Below, piece by piece: positions 3,998-7,312 of a stretch of 7,312 bases of DNA (the stretch's first letter is position 1; every line of letters starts with the position of its first letter). Under the pieces are notes generated by a model, which was not told the origin of the DNA, did not search any database, and worked only from the letters and a program-made list of their open reading frames with translations. Source of the DNA: Spirochaeta sp. (lineage in GTDB: Bacteria > Spirochaetota > Spirochaetia > Spirochaetales_E > Spirochaetaceae_B); the NCBI GenBank assembly GCA_030590585.1, contig JAUUYD010000115.1:1-7312 (forward strand). Reading direction: 5' to 3'. Both the position numbers and the translations under genes were made by a program.

Positions 3998-6445
3998 TCA
4001 GTAATCATTATGCTTCAAATCCGGACAAGTGATAATAAAAGTGGTTCCTGCCCCTTCGCGGCTTATACACTTTATCTCACCCTTTAAAACGTCATTCACC
4101 AGATTGTAAATTATACTTAACCCAAGACCTGTATGCCCTTTGCCCCGCCCGGTTGTGAAGAAGGGTTCAAAGATCCGGTCTTGTAACTCCATTGGTATTC
4201 CGCAGCCATCATCACGAAACTCCAGGATTCTGCGATTCTTCTCTAAACGGTAATCAATGGAAATCTGCCCCTCCTCACCAGGGTTATAGGCATGATTCAG
4301 TGAATTGATTGTTAGGTTCAACAGTATCTGATTCATGACGCCGACATGAAGAGGGGATTCTTCATCAGAAGCATTAACAGTCCATCTAATACTGCTTTGC
4401 TTGAAACGGGGTGTTAAACTGTGCATTACAGCTTCCATGTATTCCTTGATTGGAACTTCACGTATTTCATGACTTGACTGGTCTGCAGAAGTCATTTTGA
4501 AATCCCTGATCAGCTTTATTGCACGATCCAGATTCTGTTCCAGGATTTCCGAGAGATCCCCAAGAGTTGCCAGAACTGAACTGAATTCCTCTTTTGAAAG
4601 GTTTTGCTCCTTGAATTTTTTCTGTGTACTCTCAACCTGTTCTTTCAGGTAAGAAACACCGGTTTTGGCGACACCCACGGGCGTATTGATTTCATGAGCT
4701 ATGCCGGCAACAAGCCGTCCCAGGGATGCCATTTTTTCAGCCTCCACCAACTGATTATGAGCTTCCCGAATATCCCGTGTACGCTCTTCAACCTGTAATT
4801 CAAGATTATTTGTGAGCTTCATCATGTCGGTAATATCATGAGCTTCAGAGATGCAGTACAGGATATTACCATTCTCATCAACTATAGGTTTAACCGTAAC
4901 TTCCACGGCAAGCTCATCAGAGGTTTCTTCAAATCCGATTACATGTTTGATTGTCTGCCCTGTTGTGAGGCAGTCATCAACCATCTCCTGTATACGAAGA
5001 GAACCAATTGGTCCGAACATTTCAATATCCGAAGGGGTCTTGCCAGATAGATTATCCGTACTATCCTTCAGGTTCAGAACTCGTTTCAAAGTATCATTAA
5101 TATCAAGAAGACCTCCGAAACTATCAAAAAGAGCTGTCATCTGATAAGAATTCTCAAAAACTCCCCGGTACCGTTTCTGCAGATCATCAATCATATGTTC
5201 AGCATTCTTACGGGAAGTGATATCCTCGGTAATCCCGACCATATACCTGAATTCGTCATCAGTACCCCGAACTCCGGAAATTGTCAGATGACACCAGAGT
5301 ATGCTGCCGTCTGCGGCGATATACCTTTTATCCATTTTGAAGGAGCTGCGTTTTCCCTCAATGACATCCTTAAAGGGTTCAGTATCATCATCAGATTCTT
5401 CGGTATAACCAATATCAAAAATATTTTTTTTGAGTAAAGCCTGCTCATTGAATCCAAGGAAAGTGCAGAATCCGGGATTCACTCTGAGAAAAGAGCCCTC
5501 AGAATCTATATGGAAGATTCCAACATCAGCTTCGGTAAAAGTGCTTCTGTAACCCTCCTGGGCATTCAATAACGCAATTGTGCGCTGACGGACTTGCCTC
5601 TTTAATAACCATGTCCAAAACAAAATGTACAGGATTAAAAGGAAAAGGCCCGGTATAAGATATTTCAACCACTTTGGAAACGAATATGTGCTGCTCCCGT
5701 TTATCAGACTGGTGATTTCTCGAAAATAGAAAGAATCCTCATCAGCTTTCCAATCCAGCAGTGCGTCATCGATGATTCTCAGAATCTCATTATCGGCACC
5801 TTCAGGAATTGCAAAAAAGGCATGATTTGGTTGAAATATAATACTCGTCTGTATCAAGTCCGGCCTTGAAAGATTGTAGAGATTGTAAAAAACACCGGCA
5901 TCAATTGTATCCGCGGCAAGTTCCCTGTATATAATATCAAAATTATCGTAATACACAGCCTGATACGTAATGTTAAAGCTCTCTGCAAGATCAACAAAGC
6001 CCCGGGCATTCTGATCTCCGCTCATCATCCCGATTCGCTTACCCTCGATATCCAGTATGCTGTCCATGGGGCCTTCCTTCATCTTAAAAAGCTGACTCCA
6101 TGTAGAGAGTACAAACTGATTGCTGTAATCAAGAAAAAGGTTTCTCTCCGGTGTGAATACCAATGCAATCATCAGATCCAACTCACCATTTCGAGCTTTA
6201 TCAAGGTTTTCCGCCCAGCTGGAAATACTCCATTCAATATTGATATTCTGCTGTCTCGCAATTTCTTCAATGACTCTGGGGAATGCACCATCAGGCTCCC
6301 CATCATCATTCAGAAATGACATAGGATAAATATCCGGAATACATGCCACTCTCAGCGGATCAGGAATATCCGCCGGTAATTGAATGGCAGTAATGAGAAT
6401 GATAATAATTACAGAAAAGTGCTTCACAAGACCTCTTTTTTTCAA
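3998..6445 (-). CDS. Membrane sensor histidine kinase with periplasmic binding-protein-type (SBP_bac_3) sensor and two PAS domains
   Basis: 815 residues. Order: signal segment (1-25); an extracytoplasmic solute-binding-protein family 3 domain (about 30-255, beginning LRVACIPDIYPMSF); one membrane helix (about 262-281); PAS 1 (about 298-415, ending in a PAC-like GITEDITSRK); PAS 2 (about 425-540); a coiled linker; then the kinase core. Phosphoacceptor His584 lies in GIAHEINTP; the N-box is NLTINSLNHA (710-719), G1 DDGCGI (745-750), F-box IFEPFFTT (758-765), G2 GLGLS (773-777) and G3 GAGTTF (798-803), so it looks catalytically intact. The sensor presumably binds a small polar ligand such as an amino acid. 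No receiver domain is fused, and no response regulator is in the window. The longest frame starts with TTG; a GTG at 6427 with AGAGG four bases upstream is an equally good or better start. It is probably co-transcribed with the hydrolase 23 bases upstream. Confidence 0.92.
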   Translation of the reverse strand: MKKRGLVKHFSVIIIILITAIQLPADIPDPLRVACIPDIYPMSFLNDDGEPDGAFPRVIEEIARQQNINIEWSISSWAENLDKARNGELDLMIALVFTPERNLFLDYSNQFVLSTWSQLFKMKEGPMDSILDIEGKRIGMMSGDQNARGFVDLAESFNITYQAVYYDNFDIIYRELAADTIDAGVFYNLYNLSRPDLIQTSIIFQPNHAFFAIPEGADNEILRIIDDALLDWKADEDSFYFREITSLINGSSTYSFPKWLKYLIPGLFLLILYILFWTWLLKRQVRQRTIALLNAQEGYRSTFTEADVGIFHIDSEGSFLRVNPGFCTFLGFNEQALLKKNIFDIGYTEESDDDTEPFKDVIEGKRSSFKMDKRYIAADGSILWCHLTISGVRGTDDEFRYMVGITEDITSRKNAEHMIDDLQKRYRGVFENSYQMTALFDSFGGLLDINDTLKRVLNLKDSTDNLSGKTPSDIEMFGPIGSLRIQEMVDDCLTTGQTIKHVIGFEETSDELAVEVTVKPIVDENGNILYCISEAHDITDMMKLTNNLELQVEERTRDIREAHNQLVEAEKMASLGRLVAGIAHEINTPVGVAKTGVSYLKEQVESTQKKFKEQNLSKEEFSSVLATLGDLSEILEQNLDRAIKLIRDFKMTSADQSSHEIREVPIKEYMEAVMHSLTPRFKQSSIRWTVNASDEESPLHVGVMNQILLNLTINSLNHAYNPGEEGQISIDYRLEKNRRILEFRDDGCGIPMELQDRIFEPFFTTGRGKGHTGLGLSIIYNLVNDVLKGEIKCISREGAGTTFIITCPDLKHNDY

Positions 6446-6468
6446 TGTTCCATTTTATTACTCAACTG

Positions 6469-7302
6469 TCAAATCCGGTCCAGTATCCAATCACAATAAA
6501 GTTTATACACATCTTCTTTGATAATATCATTATGAAGTTCGTGATAAGCGTCTTCAAATATCTCAAATGTTTTATCCTCTCCTCCTGCCAGCTCAAAGAA
6601 TTCCTCTATGGGATTTCGGGGGGCAATACGATCATCACCCCCATAGCTGAGAAGAATGGGGCATTGGAGTTTCTCCGCCTGGCTGAAGATTTTCTTCTGA
6701 ACAACTGTCAATTCCGTGCTCAGTTTCATTGATGCCTTGTCATGAACCAGAGGGTCGTCCCCGTATTTTCGGCATTCTTCAGGATCACGGCTCATTGAGT
6801 CACTGTCCCAGGAGGTACTGATAGTCAGACGCGGAGTTAAGACAGACAACAGCTTTGAAATGACGAGAAGAAGTGGTGATACGCCAGGTGTTCCTAATGC
6901 AGGGGCGGAAATTATGGCTCCGCGAGGAATAATATCTGCCGAAAGTATGTAATCAAGGGCTATGGTACCACCCAGACTATGACCAAAGAGAAACATGGGG
7001 GCGGTTGGGTACCGCTGAGCAAACTCAATAACAGCAGCATTCAGATCTTCACTAAACTCATTCCAACTGGTGATAAGACCGCGTTTCCCTTCTGAGAGAC
7101 CATGACCACGAAGATCGAAGGACATAACGGCAATTCCATGAGAGCTAAAGTATTCTGCCATATCAGAATATCGTCCCCCGTGCTCACCATGACCATGAAC
7201 AATAAGTAGAATCGCTCTGGGTGAATCGAGATCCCAGAATCTTCCGTATAAACCAAGTGACTGATAACCATTGAAACTGAACTCTACCAACGTTTTCTCC
7301 AT
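6469..7302 (-). CDS. Alpha/beta hydrolase, monoglyceride lipase/lysophospholipase family (Hydrolase_4)
   Basis: 277 residues, matching the length of monoacylglycerol lipase-like serine hydrolases, which cleave monoglycerides or lysophospholipids. Oxyanion-hole motif HGHGEHGGRY (36-45), then DLRGHGLSEG (63-72), the nucleophile elbow GHSLGG with Ser109, the acid most likely Asp224 in GGDDRIAP, and the base His254 in AYHELHND. A lid-like insertion spans about 135-190. There is no signal peptide, so the enzyme is predicted cytoplasmic. ATG at 7302 is the only sensible start; only ten bases upstream are visible and they show no Shine-Dalgarno, so its promoter lies outside the window. The TGA stop is 23 bases before the longest kinase start, suggesting one transcript. 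True substrate is not determinable; an esterase of other small acyl esters is the main alternative. Confidence 0.9.
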   Translation of the reverse strand: MEKTLVEFSFNGYQSLGLYGRFWDLDSPRAILLIVHGHGEHGGRYSDMAEYFSSHGIAVMSFDLRGHGLSEGKRGLITSWNEFSEDLNAAVIEFAQRYPTAPMFLFGHSLGGTIALDYILSADIIPRGAIISAPALGTPGVSPLLLVISKLLSVLTPRLTISTSWDSDSMSRDPEECRKYGDDPLVHDKASMKLSTELTVVQKKIFSQAEKLQCPILLSYGGDDRIAPRNPIEEFFELAGGEDKTFEIFEDAYHELHNDIIKEDVYKLYCDWILDRI

Positions 7303-7312
7303 AATTGTTAAC

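Noticed and set aside
5424..5431. A8 run in the kinase coding strand as a programmed slippage site
   Set aside because: It encodes ordinary Lys-Lys-Asn in a PAS domain, the frame continues intact, and no alternative useful frame follows.

Overview
All five genes in this 7.3 kb window lie on the minus strand, so transcription runs from high to low coordinates. The gene set is ordinary bacterial. The substrate-binding protein has an export signal ending LYA-RGGGE, a style I associate with Spirochaetes, but that assignment is a low-confidence inference. Gene ends use TGA and TAA normally, so there is no sign of an altered genetic code.

Layout from upstream (right) to downstream (left). 7302-6469 encodes a monoglyceride lipase/lysophospholipase-type alpha/beta hydrolase. 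It is followed 23 bases later by a large membrane sensor histidine kinase (6445-3998) with a fused periplasmic binding-protein sensor domain and two PAS domains. These two probably share a transcript. A gap filled by a structured repeat (copy B, about 3808-3965) leads to a low-molecular-weight protein tyrosine phosphatase (3784-3254). The last ~20 codons of the phosphatase are made of a second copy of the repeat (copy A, about 3063-3315). After that gap comes a class III (FecB/BtuF-type) metal-chelate importer operon: binding protein (2966-1923), FecCD permease (1921-920) and ATPase (923-135). The left edge (1-91) carries a third, partial repeat copy (C) with hairpins.

Two points stand out. 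First, the binding-protein gene is cut by an in-frame TGA at 2385-2387, where relatives are expected to have glycine. The reading frame is otherwise intact on both sides, with a GTG codon directly after the stop, so the importer looks recently disabled or the base is an assembly error. Second, the intergenic gaps share a modular repeat family marked by a recurring GGGAAT(G/C)AA motif. It lies downstream of the kinase, phosphatase and ATPase genes in the same orientation each time. One copy folds on paper into an outer stem enclosing three hairpins. No obviously new multi-gene system is visible; the repeat family is the best candidate for something undescribed.
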